A stretch of 48,540 nucleotides of DNA from an uncultured Oscillospiraceae bacterium. GTDB lineage: Bacteria > Bacillota > Clostridia > Oscillospirales > Oscillospiraceae. Below, piece after piece: positions 8,641 to 16,918 of this stretch. Each line of letters begins with the position of its first letter. Position 1 is the stretch's first letter. Both the position numbers and the translations under genes were made by a program. The stretch lies in NCBI GenBank assembly GCA_934597535.1, contig CAKTRT010000006.1, positions 1 through 48,540 of the forward strand. The letters are read 5' to 3'. The notes under the pieces are model-generated. The model did no database searches. It worked only from the letters and a program-made list of their open reading frames with translations, and was not told the origin of the DNA.

Positions 8641-8647
8641 GGAACTT

Positions 8648-9253
8648 TTAGTTGGCAACCTTGACGATTGCGAATCTCAAAACCTTATCGCCCAGCGTAA
8701 AGCCTTGCTGCAGCACCTCAGCCACGGTGTTTTCCCCGTAGCTTTCGTCTTCGATGTGCATCACGGCGTTATGCTTTTCGGGGTCAAAGGGCTTGCCCAC
8801 GGCGTCCATCGTTTCCACACCCAGCTTTTTCAGGCTCTCCTTGAACTGGTTGAACACCATCTCAAGGCCCTTGCGGTGGGGCGACTCCTCGTCGCCGTAC
8901 TGGGCAAGGCCGCGCTCGAGGTTATCGTAAACGCCCAGCAGCGCCTTGATCGTGTCGATCTTCGCGTCGGCATAAAGGTTTTCCTTTTCCTTCGCGGTGC
9001 GCTTGCGGTAGTTGTCATATTCGGCGGCAAGGCGCAGGTATTTGTCCTGCTCGGCGGCGAGCGCCGCTGCCAGCCCTTCCATTTTCTCCATCTGCTCGCG
9101 CGTGAGGGTAAAGACCTCCTGCTCCTCGGGAACGTCCGCAGTCTTTGCTGCTTCCGCCTTTGGCGCTTCCGCCGTCTCCGGCGTTTCGGGCGTCTTGTTC
9201 ACGTCCTTCTCCGGTGCGTTCTCCGCCGCGTTCTGCTTGTCTTTCTTACCCAT
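8648..9253 (-). CDS. grpE: Nucleotide exchange factor GrpE
   Basis: A 201-residue GrpE. An acidic, Pro/Glu/Ala-rich N-terminal stretch (about residues 1-55) precedes the long helical region with the family signature DKYLRLAAEYDNYRKRTAKEKENLYADA, and the beta domain ends in VAEVLQQGFTLGDKVLRFAIVKVAN. It releases ADP from DnaK as a dimer. It begins 3 bp after hrcA, so the two are translated from one message; the next gene, dnaK, follows only after a 262-bp structured spacer. Confidence 0.98.
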   Translation of the reverse strand: MGKKDKQNAAENAPEKDVNKTPETPETAEAPKAEAAKTADVPEEQEVFTLTREQMEKMEGLAAALAAEQDKYLRLAAEYDNYRKRTAKEKENLYADAKIDTIKALLGVYDNLERGLAQYGDEESPHRKGLEMVFNQFKESLKKLGVETMDAVGKPFDPEKHNAVMHIEDESYGENTVAEVLQQGFTLGDKVLRFAIVKVAN

Positions 9254-9256
9254 TGC

Positions 9257-10306
9257 TTACTCCTTATCTTCTTCCTTCGGCGGCAGCTCGTTCTTGCCGA
9301 ACATCCGCGTCAGGCTGTCTGCAAAATAACTCAGCCGCGCCGTTACGGTGGCGTAATCCATTCTGGTGGGGCCCACCACGCCGACGAGTCCGCGCATCCC
9401 GTCGCCGATATCGTAGCTGGCGACGACCACGCTCGTCTCCTTGAGCGCCTCGTTCACGTTTTCCGGCCCAATCAAAATCTTGAGCGGCGCGCCGTCATCC
9501 GGCACAGGAAGCTCCTCCTTGTTATCCACAAGGAATGTCACCAGCTCGTGCGCCTTGTCAACGTCGCGGTACTCGGGCATTTTCAAGATCTGGCTCGCGC
9601 CCGCAGTCTCTACATTGCGCTGCGCGCTCTGCTCAAGCACGCCGATCGCATATTCGACCGCTTTGGACGCCACTAAAAACAGCTCCGGCGAAAGCTGCTC
9701 GGAGAGGCTCATCAGCCTTGCGCTCATCTCATCGGCGCTCCGGCCGGTGAAGTGCGCGTTCAAAAGCTCCTTGATGTCCGCAAGCCGCTGGCTGTCGAAC
9801 GGGAGGTCCGAGCGCTGGAGCTGGCTCTTCACGCGGTTGTCCTCGCCCATCACCACGACGATGAAGCTCATTTCATCGACCGCAATGAGCTCAAAGCGCT
9901 TGACGCTTGCCTCGCGCCGTCCGCCCGTCACGCTGTACACAGGGTAATTGACGATGCTCGACACCATCTGCCCCGCCTTGGCGATCACGCTGTCCGTGCC
10001 GCCGAGCTTGCTTTTCAGCTGCTCGTTGATCTCCTCCGCTTCCGCCTCGGAAACTTCGCGGCGCTCCATCAGCTCGTTGACGTACAGCCGGTAGCCCTTC
10101 GGGGACGGCACACGTCCGGCGGATGTGTGCGGCTGCTCAAGGTAGCCCATCTCGACCAGATCCGCAAGCTCGTTGCGGATGGTCGCGGAGCTCACCGAAC
10201 CGCCCATCTCCTCGGCCAGCGCCTTGGAGCCGACCGGCTCAGCCGCGGCGATGTAATCCTCGACAACGCGCTTGAGAATCTGCTTTTTGCGCTCGGTCAA
10301 GTCCAT
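9257..10306 (-). CDS. hrcA: Heat-inducible transcription repressor HrcA
   Basis: A 349-residue repressor. The N-terminal winged helix reads LTERKKQILKRVVEDYIAAAEPVGSKAL, SSATIRNELADLVEMGYLEQPHTSAGRVPSPKGYR, followed by the dimerisation and GAF-like core and a C-terminal VVGPTRMDYATV. HrcA binds CIRCE operators and represses class I heat-shock genes with help from GroEL. ATG 10306 has AAAGGAG upstream. The longer frame to 10345 is rejected because its start would lie inside the CIRCE operator. It heads the unit hrcA-grpE-dnaK-dnaJ, probably continuing into hisK and rpiB. Confidence 0.98.
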   Translation of the reverse strand: MDLTERKKQILKRVVEDYIAAAEPVGSKALAEEMGGSVSSATIRNELADLVEMGYLEQPHTSAGRVPSPKGYRLYVNELMERREVSEAEAEEINEQLKSKLGGTDSVIAKAGQMVSSIVNYPVYSVTGGRREASVKRFELIAVDEMSFIVVVMGEDNRVKSQLQRSDLPFDSQRLADIKELLNAHFTGRSADEMSARLMSLSEQLSPELFLVASKAVEYAIGVLEQSAQRNVETAGASQILKMPEYRDVDKAHELVTFLVDNKEELPVPDDGAPLKILIGPENVNEALKETSVVVASYDIGDGMRGLVGVVGPTRMDYATVTARLSYFADSLTRMFGKNELPPKEEDKE

Positions 10307-10328
10307 ACGCCGCGCTCCTTTCGTAGCT

Positions 10329-10355
10329 TTAGCACTCCTTTCCATCGAGTGCTAA
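10329..10355 (-). promoter_or_regulatory. CIRCE operator (HrcA binding site)
   Basis: Perfect consensus TTAGCACTC-N9-GAGTGCTAA, placed between the -10 box and the hrcA start. HrcA bound here would block transcription of its own operon until heat shock. Confidence 0.97.
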
Positions 10356-10359
10356 ACGC

Positions 10360-10388
10360 AGTGTACCACCGAGTTCTCACATTGTCAA
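10360..10388 (-). promoter_or_regulatory. Sigma-A promoter of the hrcA-dnaK operon
   Basis: On the minus strand TTGACA (10383-10388) and TACACT (10360-10365) are 17 bp apart and sit just upstream of the CIRCE element, the standard class I heat-shock arrangement. Confidence 0.9.
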
Positions 10389-10428
10389 TAGGTGCCAGTG
10401 TAAACAGTTTGTGAACTACGCAAAAGGC

Positions 10429-10547
10429 ACGCACACGCCCCGGGGCGTGCGCGTCAGAACTCTCAGCCCGCAAACGTGCGTGCCTACGGCGCGTGCGCTG
10501 CAGCGGGCTGTAATCCTCTCTCGGAAGAGTGACACCGTCACTTTTTC
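10429..10547 (+). repeat. Structured repeat family 2, copy B (between rnfB and hrcA)
   Basis: Homologous to 8525-8640. It starts with a long hairpin (10429-10454, one mismatch). Then comes the stem CAGCCCG/CGGGCTG (10464-10470 with 10504-10510). An outer stem ACTCT/AGAGT (10459-10463 with 10526-10530) competes with the terminator-like hairpin AGTGAC-ACC-GTCACT plus T5 (10528-10546). Arm sequences differ from copy A while pairing is kept. It occupies the gap between the rnf terminator and the hrcA promoter. Confidence 0.7.
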
Positions 10548-10554
10548 GAAATTA

Positions 10555-10590
10555 TAAAAAAGAGGAACGCTTTCGCGTTCCTCTTTTTTA
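10555..10590. terminator. Terminator of the rnf operon
   Basis: Perfect 16-bp stem TAAAAAAGAGGAACGC / GCGTTCCTCTTTTTTA with loop TTTC, 8 bp past the rnfB stop. The A/T ends give a U-tract in both directions. Confidence 0.93.
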
Positions 10591-10597
10591 TGGGCCT

Positions 10598-11509
10598 TTA
10601 TTCAGCCTTGGGCGCCTCCGCAGCTTTCGCGGCTTCGGCGGCTGCCTTGGCGGCAGCGGCCTTGCGCTCGGCGGCAGCCTTCTGCGCGGCCTTGAACTTC
10701 TCCTTCTCCTCGGGGGTCGGGATGGGCTCGATGGCGTTGCGCGGGCAGGCCTTGGCGCACATGGTGCAGTTTTTGCACTTGGTGTAGTCGATGACGGCCA
10801 CGTTGTTGACGACGTGGATGGCGTCGAACTTACAGGTGCGCTCGCACATGCCGCAGGCGATGCAGGAGTTGGCGCACACCTTCGTGACGGCGGGGCCCTT
10901 CTCCTTGTTCGAGCAGTTGACGAAGACCTTCTGCTTGTAGGGCACCTCGACGATCAGCTTGCGCGGGCAGGCCTCGCGGCAGGCGCCGCAGTTGGTGCAC
11001 TTCTCCTTGTCGACCTCGGCGACGCCCTGCTCATTGATATGGATGGCGTCGAACTGGCAGGCGGCAACGCAGGTGCCAAAGCCCATGCAGCCAAAGGAGC
11101 ACGCGGTCGGGCCGCCGGCGACCTTCGTCGCGGCGACGCAGTCGTGAAGACCGACATACTCGAAATTCTTCACAGAGGCCTCGCCGCCGTTGCACAGCAC
11201 GTGCGCGACCTGCTTTTCGCCGCTGGGGGCTTCCATGCCCATGATCTCGGCGATCTTGGCAGCGCCCTCTGCGCCAGCGGGCGCGCAGGCGGTGACGGGA
11301 GCCTTACCGGCAAGAATTGCCTCGGCGCAGCCCGCGCAGCCGGGATAGCCGCAGCCGCCGCAGTTTGCGCCGGCGAGGCAGGCCTGGATCTTGGGCAGGC
11401 GCTCATCGACCTTGACCTCAAAGGCCTTGGCCGCAACGGACAGGATCAGGCCGAACACGACGGCGATCACGCCCAGCACGAGGACAGCGTAAATAACGTT
11501 TGTAATCAT
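10598..11509 (-). CDS. rnfB: Rnf complex subunit B, iron-sulfur protein
   Basis: A 303-residue RnfB with one N-terminal membrane helix (residues about 5-28) and a cytoplasmic part rich in [4Fe-4S] motifs. It has CLAGANCGGCGYPGC near residue 44, then CSFGCMGFGTCVAAC, CTNCGACREACP, CANSCIACGMCERTC and CTMCAKACP. RnfB is thought to accept electrons from reduced ferredoxin and pass them into the membrane complex that reduces NAD+ and pumps Na+ or H+. The last 45 residues are an Ala/Lys/Glu-rich helix-prone tail similar to that of RnfC. It is the last gene of the operon, and a strong terminator follows. Confidence 0.97.
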   Translation of the reverse strand: MITNVIYAVLVLGVIAVVFGLILSVAAKAFEVKVDERLPKIQACLAGANCGGCGYPGCAGCAEAILAGKAPVTACAPAGAEGAAKIAEIMGMEAPSGEKQVAHVLCNGGEASVKNFEYVGLHDCVAATKVAGGPTACSFGCMGFGTCVAACQFDAIHINEQGVAEVDKEKCTNCGACREACPRKLIVEVPYKQKVFVNCSNKEKGPAVTKVCANSCIACGMCERTCKFDAIHVVNNVAVIDYTKCKNCTMCAKACPRNAIEPIPTPEEKEKFKAAQKAAAERKAAAAKAAAEAAKAAEAPKAE

Positions 11510-11524
11510 AATTTCGTCCCCTCC

Positions 11525-12115
11525 TTACATGGGCCACACCTGCAGACCCGAGAAGCCCATGAATGCAAGGGCGATCAGGCCTGCGGTGATCAGCGCGATG
11601 GGGAAGCCTTCAAATGCCTTGGGATAGTCGGCAAACTCCAGGCGCTCGCGCACCGTGGAGAACAGGTAGATCGCCAGCAGGAAGCCAAGGCCGCCGGTGA
11701 TGCCGTAAACCACGGACTCGATGAAGTTGTAGTCGTTCTGCACGTTGAGCAGCACCACGCCGAGCACGGCGCAGTTGGTGGTGATCAGCGGCAGATACAC
11801 GCCGAGGGCGGTATAGAGCGTCGGCATGGACTTTTTGAGGAACATCTCGATGAACTGCACGAGGCCGGCGATGACCAGAATGAACGCAACGGTCTGCATA
11901 TAGCCAAGGCCAAACTTGACAAGGATGATGTTCACGCCGTAGCAGAACGCCGAGGCAAGACCCATAACGAACGTGACCGCAAGACCCATGCCGACGGCCG
12001 TGTCGCTCTTCTTGGAAACGCCGAGGAACGGGCAAATGCCGAGGAACTGCGAGAAAATAAAGTTGTTCGTCAGGATCGCGCCGAGGGAAATAGCAAGTAA
12101 CTTAGTCACACTCAT
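11525..12115 (-). CDS. rnfA: Rnf complex subunit A, membrane protein
   Basis: A 196-residue integral membrane protein of the RnfA/NqrE family with about six hydrophobic segments. Signatures are LGAILTNNFIFSQFLGICPFLGVSKK at the N terminus and LGVYLPLITTNCAVLGVVLLN in the middle; the conserved cysteines in these two segments are those proposed to hold an iron-sulfur centre with the homologous subunit. It forms part of the ion-translocating core of the ferredoxin:NAD+ oxidoreductase. It starts 2 bp after rnfE and is followed after 15 bp by rnfB. Confidence 0.97.
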   Translation of the reverse strand: MSVTKLLAISLGAILTNNFIFSQFLGICPFLGVSKKSDTAVGMGLAVTFVMGLASAFCYGVNIILVKFGLGYMQTVAFILVIAGLVQFIEMFLKKSMPTLYTALGVYLPLITTNCAVLGVVLLNVQNDYNFIESVVYGITGGLGFLLAIYLFSTVRERLEFADYPKAFEGFPIALITAGLIALAFMGFSGLQVWPM

Positions 12116-12117
12116 TT

Positions 12118-12747
12118 TTATTTACCCTCCTCTTCTTTCTTTTCCGCGTTCTTCTTCTCGCTCTTGGCGAGCGCCCACTGCATCACGGCGATCAGCGTGC
12201 CGAGGCACAGGAAACCGCCGACGGGCAGCGTGAGCATACCGGCCGGAACATAGGAAGAAGGCATGATCTGGAACCCCAGCAGCGTGCCTGCGCCGAGCAG
12301 CTCGCGGAACGCGCACATCACGATCAGCACCAGCGTGTAGCCGATGCCCTGGCAGATGCCGTCCACCGCGGAGGCGGCGACGGAATTCTTGCTGGCAAAG
12401 GCCTCAGCACGGCCGAGGATGATGCAGTTGACAACGATCAGCGGGATAAAGACGCCAAGGCTGTTGGCGATATCCGGCAGGAACGCCTGCAGGCACAGGT
12501 CAACGATCGTGACGAAGCCCGCGATCACGACGATGTAGCATGCGATACGCACTTCATTGGGGATGATCTTGCGCAGCGCCGCAATAAAAATGTTGGAAAG
12601 CGTCAGAATAATGAGAACGGAAATGCCCATGCCGACGCCGTTGGAGATGCTGGTGGTGATGGCCATGGTGGAGCACATACCCAGCAGCTGCACCAGAACG
12701 GGGTTTTGGGTGATCAGACCGTCTTTAAGCTGTTTCTTGAAATTCAT
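12118..12747 (-). CDS. rnfE: Rnf complex subunit E, membrane protein
   Basis: A 209-residue integral membrane protein homologous to RnfA and NqrD. It begins with FKKQLKDGLITQNPVLVQLLGMCSTMAITTS and has LGVFIPLIVVNCIILGRAEAFASKNSV, again with paired cysteines in two membrane segments. It belongs to the ion-translocating core. The C terminus is short and charged (KSEKKNAEKKEEEGK). It lies between rnfG (19-bp gap) and rnfA (2-bp gap), the usual clostridial order. Confidence 0.97.
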   Translation of the reverse strand: MNFKKQLKDGLITQNPVLVQLLGMCSTMAITTSISNGVGMGISVLIILTLSNIFIAALRKIIPNEVRIACYIVVIAGFVTIVDLCLQAFLPDIANSLGVFIPLIVVNCIILGRAEAFASKNSVAASAVDGICQGIGYTLVLIVMCAFRELLGAGTLLGFQIMPSSYVPAGMLTLPVGGFLCLGTLIAVMQWALAKSEKKNAEKKEEEGK

Positions 12748-12766
12748 TGATCTTTTTCCCCCTTTC

Positions 12767-13363
12767 TCAGTTCATGGCCTCGGCGGCGGCCAGAGCGGCG
12801 TTGACGCCCTTGGTCACGCCCTTGGTCGAGACCGTCGCGCCGGTCACGGCGTCGATGTTCTGCTTGACGACGAGCGTGCCCGCGCCGGACTTGCCGACAA
12901 ACTGGTCGAGCGCGCCGGTACCGGCGGAGGTCGCCTCGTTATCCATGACCTTGGAGCCGATGCCGGAGGTCTCGGCGTTGCTGACGATGGAAACGCCGGT
13001 CACGGCAAGGTCGGCGTCCACGCCGACGATCATCACGATGTTGCCCTGAGAGCCGCTGGCAGTGACCTTGAACGCATAGCCCGCGTTCTCGCCGCCGACG
13101 AGGATCTCATACATTTCCGTCAGCTTGCCACCCTGCTCGCTCGCCGCGTCGATGACCTCCTGCGGGATGTTCTCGACCGGCGGGAATTCGCAGTCGGCCG
13201 CGGAAACGACCTTGGCGAGCGCCGCCTCCGTCTTCTGGCGGGTGATCTCTTCGATCTTATCCTTGGTAAGCATATTGGTAAGCCCCAGCAGCAGCGCGAC
13301 GACCAGCGAGATCGCCGTCAGCGTACCGGCCACCTTGAAAATGAATTTGCCTTCGATCTTCAT
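12767..13363 (-). CDS. rnfG: Rnf complex subunit G, FMN-binding
   Basis: A 198-residue protein with one N-terminal membrane helix (residues about 8-28) and an extracytoplasmic FMN-binding domain. The covalent FMN attachment motif SGATVS-type sequence is seen as AVTGATVSTKGV near residue 172, where the second Thr carries the flavin. It overlaps the rnfD stop by 4 bp (ATGA), showing translational coupling. It is part of the Rnf ferredoxin:NAD+ oxidoreductase. Confidence 0.96.
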   Translation of the reverse strand: MKIEGKFIFKVAGTLTAISLVVALLLGLTNMLTKDKIEEITRQKTEAALAKVVSAADCEFPPVENIPQEVIDAASEQGGKLTEMYEILVGGENAGYAFKVTASGSQGNIVMIVGVDADLAVTGVSIVSNAETSGIGSKVMDNEATSAGTGALDQFVGKSGAGTLVVKQNIDAVTGATVSTKGVTKGVNAALAAAEAMN

Positions 13364-14379
13364 TTCTTTGCCGCCTCCTTCGCTGCTTTCTTATCAACGC
13401 CGAAACGGGTGGGCTTGGTGTACTTGTCGATCAGCCACGTGCAGCAGTTCATGATCAGGATGGAGTAGCACACGCCCTCGGGATAGGAGCCGAAGTAGCG
13501 GATGAACACCGTGATCAGACCGCAGCCGAGACCGAAAATGAGTTGTCCCTTCTTCGTCACGGGAGAGGTGACATAGTCGGTTGCCATAAAGAACGCTCCG
13601 AGGAACAGGCCGCCGCCGAGCACGTTGTAGAGCATCCACGTCAGCGCGTCGTTGCCGCGCGGGAAGAGGAACGTGAGCACGGTCACCGTGCCGATGTAGG
13701 CCACGGGGATCTGCCAGGAGATGACCTTGCGGAAGATCAGGTACAGCCCGCCGATCAGCAGCATCATCGCGCTGATCTCGCCCGCAGAGCCGCCGATATT
13801 GCCGATGAACATGTCGCGCAGATTGTACTGCGAGACGAGCGCGTCAAACTCGCCGCCCTTCATCATGGCCAGCGGGGTAGCGGAGGTGACCACGTCGGCA
13901 AGGCCGCCGAACAGCGGCGCCTTGGTGCTGGGATCGATCCAGCTGGTCATCTGACTCGTATAGCATGCGACAAGCGCAGCACGGCCGGCCAGCGCAGGGT
14001 TGAGGAAATTCTTGCCAAGGCCGCCGTAGAGCTGCTTGACCACAAAGATCGCAAAGAAGTTGCCGACGATCAGCATCCAGTAAGGAAGCGTCACGGGGCA
14101 GACGAACGCGAGCAGCATGCCCGTGACAACGGCGGACAGATCGCCGATCATCTGGGGCTTGTGCAGGAGCTTTCTGTACAGCCATTCAAAAAACACGGCG
14201 GACGCCACGGAAACGAGCACTGCAATCAGTGCGCGGAAGCCGAAGCGAATCACGCTCATCAGCAGCGCCGGGCACAGCGCGATGATCACGTCGAGCATAA
14301 TCGAGCGCGTATCCTCGTTGCTGCGGATATGGGGGTTGGAGGAAGCGATCAGCTTCAGACCCTTATAATCATTCAACAT
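13360..14379 (-). CDS. rnfD: Rnf complex subunit D, membrane flavoprotein
   Basis: A 339-residue integral membrane protein of the RnfD/NqrB family. It has the N-terminal SSNPHIRSNEDTRSIMLDVIIALCPAL signature, about eight to ten membrane segments, and a likely FMN attachment region around PLAMMKGGEFDA in which the target Thr is in SATPLA. It forms the main channel-like core with RnfA and RnfE. It starts 3 bp after rnfC and overlaps rnfG. Confidence 0.96.
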   Translation of the reverse strand: MLNDYKGLKLIASSNPHIRSNEDTRSIMLDVIIALCPALLMSVIRFGFRALIAVLVSVASAVFFEWLYRKLLHKPQMIGDLSAVVTGMLLAFVCPVTLPYWMLIVGNFFAIFVVKQLYGGLGKNFLNPALAGRAALVACYTSQMTSWIDPSTKAPLFGGLADVVTSATPLAMMKGGEFDALVSQYNLRDMFIGNIGGSAGEISAMMLLIGGLYLIFRKVISWQIPVAYIGTVTVLTFLFPRGNDALTWMLYNVLGGGLFLGAFFMATDYVTSPVTKKGQLIFGLGCGLITVFIRYFGSYPEGVCYSILIMNCCTWLIDKYTKPTRFGVDKKAAKEAAKK

Positions 14380-14382
14380 GCC

Positions 14383-15750
14383 TTATGCCTCCTTCTTTGC
14401 TTCTTCGGCCGCCTTGGCAGCCTCAGCCGCAGCCTTGGCCTTGGCGGCAGCGTCCTTGACCTTCTGCTTGCCGGCCTTGAACGCATGCGTCAGGTGAAGT
14501 CTGCCCGGGCAGATATAGGAGCACGCGCCGCACTCGATGCAGTCCATCACATGCGCAGCCTCCAGCTCTTCTACCATGTTCTTCTGCTCATACATATAGA
14601 GGTAGAGCGGTTCAAGGTGCATCGGGCATGCCTCGACGCAGCGGCCGCAGCGGATACAGGTCGGATTATCGGAGACCTTGTTCTCATCAGCGGCAAAGGC
14701 CAGCACCGCGCCCGTGCCCTTGGCCACGGGGAAGTCAGCGGAGGCCTGCGCCATACCCATCATCGGGCCGCCGGCGATAAGCTTGAAGGTCTCGTCCTTC
14801 AAACCGCCGCAGGCGTCGAACAGCAGGGTCACCGGCGTGCCGATCGGGCATTCGAGGTTTTTCGGCTCCACCACGCCGCTGCCGGACACGGTGACGACCT
14901 TGCGCACCACGGGCATGCCCTCTTTGATGGCATGATAGATGGCGATGGTGGTGTTGATGTTGAACACGGCGCAGCCGATGCTGGCGGGCAGGCCGCCGGG
15001 CGGCACCTGCTTGCCGGTGATGGCCTGGCAGAGCTGCTTTTCACCGCCCTGCGGGTAGCGGCAGCGCAGCGGCTCGACCACAACGGGCGCCTTCTGCTCG
15101 GCGATGACCTTATTCAGCATATCGATGCCGTTTTTCTTGTTATCCTCTACGCCGATGACGACCTTGTCCACACCGAACATCTTGGCAAGATAGCAGCATC
15201 CGCCGATGATCTCGTGGGGACGCTCGAGCATCGCGCGGTGGTCGCCGGTGATGTAGGGCTCGCACTCCGCGCCGTTGATAATGACCGTATCGACCTTGCC
15301 GATGCCGCTCGCGATCTTGGTGTGGGTCGGGAACGTTGCGCCGCCCATGCCGACGATACCGGCCTGCTTGACCATCTCGATCATCTCGTCAACGCTCAGC
15401 GCGTCGGGATCGGCGGGAGCCTTCACCTCTTCGCTCAGCTCGTCCTTGAAGTCGTTATCGATGACAACGGACATGACCTTGCCGCCCATGGAATAGGGAC
15501 GTGGCTCCACCGCAGCGACCGTACCGGAAACGCTTGCGTGAATGGGAGCGCCGAGTCCTTTGAATTCGCCGATCTTCTGGCCGAGCTTGACATAGTCGCC
15601 CTTGGAGACCGTCGGGGTGCAGGGTGCGCCGAAGTGCATCGACATGGGAATGACCACCTGAGCGGGTGCAGCAAGCTGCTCGATGGCCTTTTCATTGGTG
15701 GCAGCCTTCATATCATTGGGATGAACGCCGCCAAAGAAAGCCTGTGCCAT
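14383..15750 (-). CDS. rnfC: Rnf complex subunit C, NADH/ferredoxin-side electron transfer
   Basis: A 455-residue RnfC. An N-terminal barrel-sandwich region (GAPIHASVSGTVAAVEPR) is followed by the NADH/FMN-binding domain (GIVGMGGATFPTHTK, INGAECEPYITGDHRAMLE) and two [4Fe-4S] motifs, CIRCGRCVEACP and CIECGACSYICP, near residues 370 and 410. It is the peripheral subunit that meets NAD(H). The ATG at 15750 follows AGGTGAAG; the longer frame to 15819 runs back across the promoter and is rejected. An Ala/Lys/Glu tail of about 33 residues ends the protein. Confidence 0.97.
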   Translation of the reverse strand: MAQAFFGGVHPNDMKAATNEKAIEQLAAPAQVVIPMSMHFGAPCTPTVSKGDYVKLGQKIGEFKGLGAPIHASVSGTVAAVEPRPYSMGGKVMSVVIDNDFKDELSEEVKAPADPDALSVDEMIEMVKQAGIVGMGGATFPTHTKIASGIGKVDTVIINGAECEPYITGDHRAMLERPHEIIGGCCYLAKMFGVDKVVIGVEDNKKNGIDMLNKVIAEQKAPVVVEPLRCRYPQGGEKQLCQAITGKQVPPGGLPASIGCAVFNINTTIAIYHAIKEGMPVVRKVVTVSGSGVVEPKNLECPIGTPVTLLFDACGGLKDETFKLIAGGPMMGMAQASADFPVAKGTGAVLAFAADENKVSDNPTCIRCGRCVEACPMHLEPLYLYMYEQKNMVEELEAAHVMDCIECGACSYICPGRLHLTHAFKAGKQKVKDAAAKAKAAAEAAKAAEEAKKEA

Positions 15751-15810
15751 AGTCTTCACCTCATCTTTATACTGCCAGAGCAGCGTATGCACTGCTCCAT
15801 AATCGGATAG

Positions 15811-15839
15811 ATTATACAACCTTTCTGCGGCAATGTCCA
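15811..15839 (-). promoter_or_regulatory. Sigma-A promoter of the rnf operon
   Basis: On the minus strand TGGACA (15834-15839), 17 bp, TATAAT (15811-15816), 61 bp before the rnfC ATG. The divergent promoter of the DUF975 gene lies about 125 bp away. Confidence 0.8.
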
Positions 15840-15962
15840 GAAAATATTCTTTCCTGTGGATATTTTTCTGTCTGTTTTAGCATTTTCCACCATATTTTGT
15901 GCCAAAAGCGTCGAAGGGATGCATACTTTGCTGTTCTCCGTCCCCTTTGCGGCGCGGCAGCC

Positions 15963-15991
15963 TTGACGTGTCAACGGTCAGATGGTATACT
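15963..15991 (+). promoter_or_regulatory. Sigma-A promoter of the DUF975 gene
   Basis: TTGACG (15963-15968), 17-bp spacer, TATACT (15986-15991). A second TATAAT at 15997-16002 could serve as an alternative -10. The start codon is 60 bp downstream. Confidence 0.75.
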
Positions 15992-16051
15992 TATATTATA
16001 ATTTTTCTCTATATCGCCTTTTCCGCTTTCCGGAAAGAAAGGAGCATCTTC

Positions 16052-16861
16052 ATGCCCATTTACCAGCTTGACCGCAGGGAGATCAAGGCTGAGGCCCGCG
16101 AGCTGATCCGCACCGGCTCGGTCAGCCCCATCAAAATGACGCTGCTGCTGAGCGGCATCTCCATCATACTGAGTCTGATCGAATCCGCGGCGGACGCCGT
16201 CTCCGGCGGCGTGATCTCAGGCGGTTTTTCCGGCATTTCCGTCTTTTCCCTCGGCTCGGCGAGCTTCGTTCTGGCTTTCGTCAGCATTCTCGTCTCGCTT
16301 GTCCTGCAGGTGCTGAGCGCGGGCTACACCGGCTACTGTCTCGGCATCCACCGCCGCGAGTGCATGCCGTATGCAAGCCTGTTCGACGCATTTTCCTTTG
16401 CGGGCAAGGTGATCCTGCTGACCATCGTACAGTTCGTCTTTGTCTTCCTCTGGTCGCTGCTGTTCGTCATTCCCGGCATCATCGCCTCCTATCGCTACGC
16501 CTTTGCCATGATGAACCTGTGCCGGAACCCGGAGCTTGGCGTGATGGAGGCGCTGGAGCTCAGCAAGCGGCAGACCTTCGGCTACAAGTGGCAGCTGTTT
16601 GTACTCCAGCTCAGCTTCATCGGCTGGTCGCTGCTGGTGCTGGGCATTTTCCTCATCTACGAGCTGCTCGTCGCCGCCCTCCTGCCCGACAGCTTCCTCG
16701 GCATCATGTTTGGCTCGCTGCTGCTGAGCGTGCTCGTCCTTGCAGCGCAGCTCTACCTCACGCCGTATGTCGAGCTTTCTGTCTGCGGCTTTTATCTGCG
16801 CGCCACGGCGCAGCCCGAGGAGCCGCAGCTCCCGCAGAGCGACTGGAGCAGCGAAGGCTGA
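16052..16861 (+). CDS. DUF975 family membrane protein
   Basis: A 269-residue membrane protein with roughly six hydrophobic segments (around residues 27-45, 60-90, 115-150, 180-235). The conserved N-terminal REIKAEARELIRTG and the late SKRQTFGYKWQLFVLQLSFIGWSLL block match the DUF975 family, which has no known function. The ATG at 16052 has AAAGGAG 7 bp upstream. The gene stands alone between the divergent rnf operon and a convergent SLH gene, with its own promoter and a shared terminator. Confidence 0.85.
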   Translation: MPIYQLDRREIKAEARELIRTGSVSPIKMTLLLSGISIILSLIESAADAVSGGVISGGFSGISVFSLGSASFVLAFVSILVSLVLQVLSAGYTGYCLGIHRRECMPYASLFDAFSFAGKVILLTIVQFVFVFLWSLLFVIPGIIASYRYAFAMMNLCRNPELGVMEALELSKRQTFGYKWQLFVLQLSFIGWSLLVLGIFLIYELLVAALLPDSFLGIMFGSLLLSVLVLAAQLYLTPYVELSVCGFYLRATAQPEEPQLPQSDWSSEG

Positions 16862-16876
16862 GCCTTTGCAAAAATA

Positions 16877-16918
16877 AGAGGGATATCTCCCACGCGGGAG
16901 GTATCCCTCTGTGTTTTT
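16877..16918. terminator. Terminator shared by DUF975 and SLH genes
   Basis: 15-bp stem AGAGGGATATCTCCC / GGGAGGTATCCCTCT (one G-T pair, loop ACGC), followed by GTG and a run of seven T on the plus strand. The convergent SLH gene ends at 16919. Confidence 0.9.

Noticed and set aside
10307..10345. Upstream ATG for hrcA
   Set aside because: It lies within the CIRCE operator; the ATG at 10306 has a strong ribosome site and matches the family start.
13543..15810. A 755-residue plus-strand open frame opposite rnfD and rnfC
   Set aside because: Antisense shadow of two well-recognised genes; composition is typical of such shadows.
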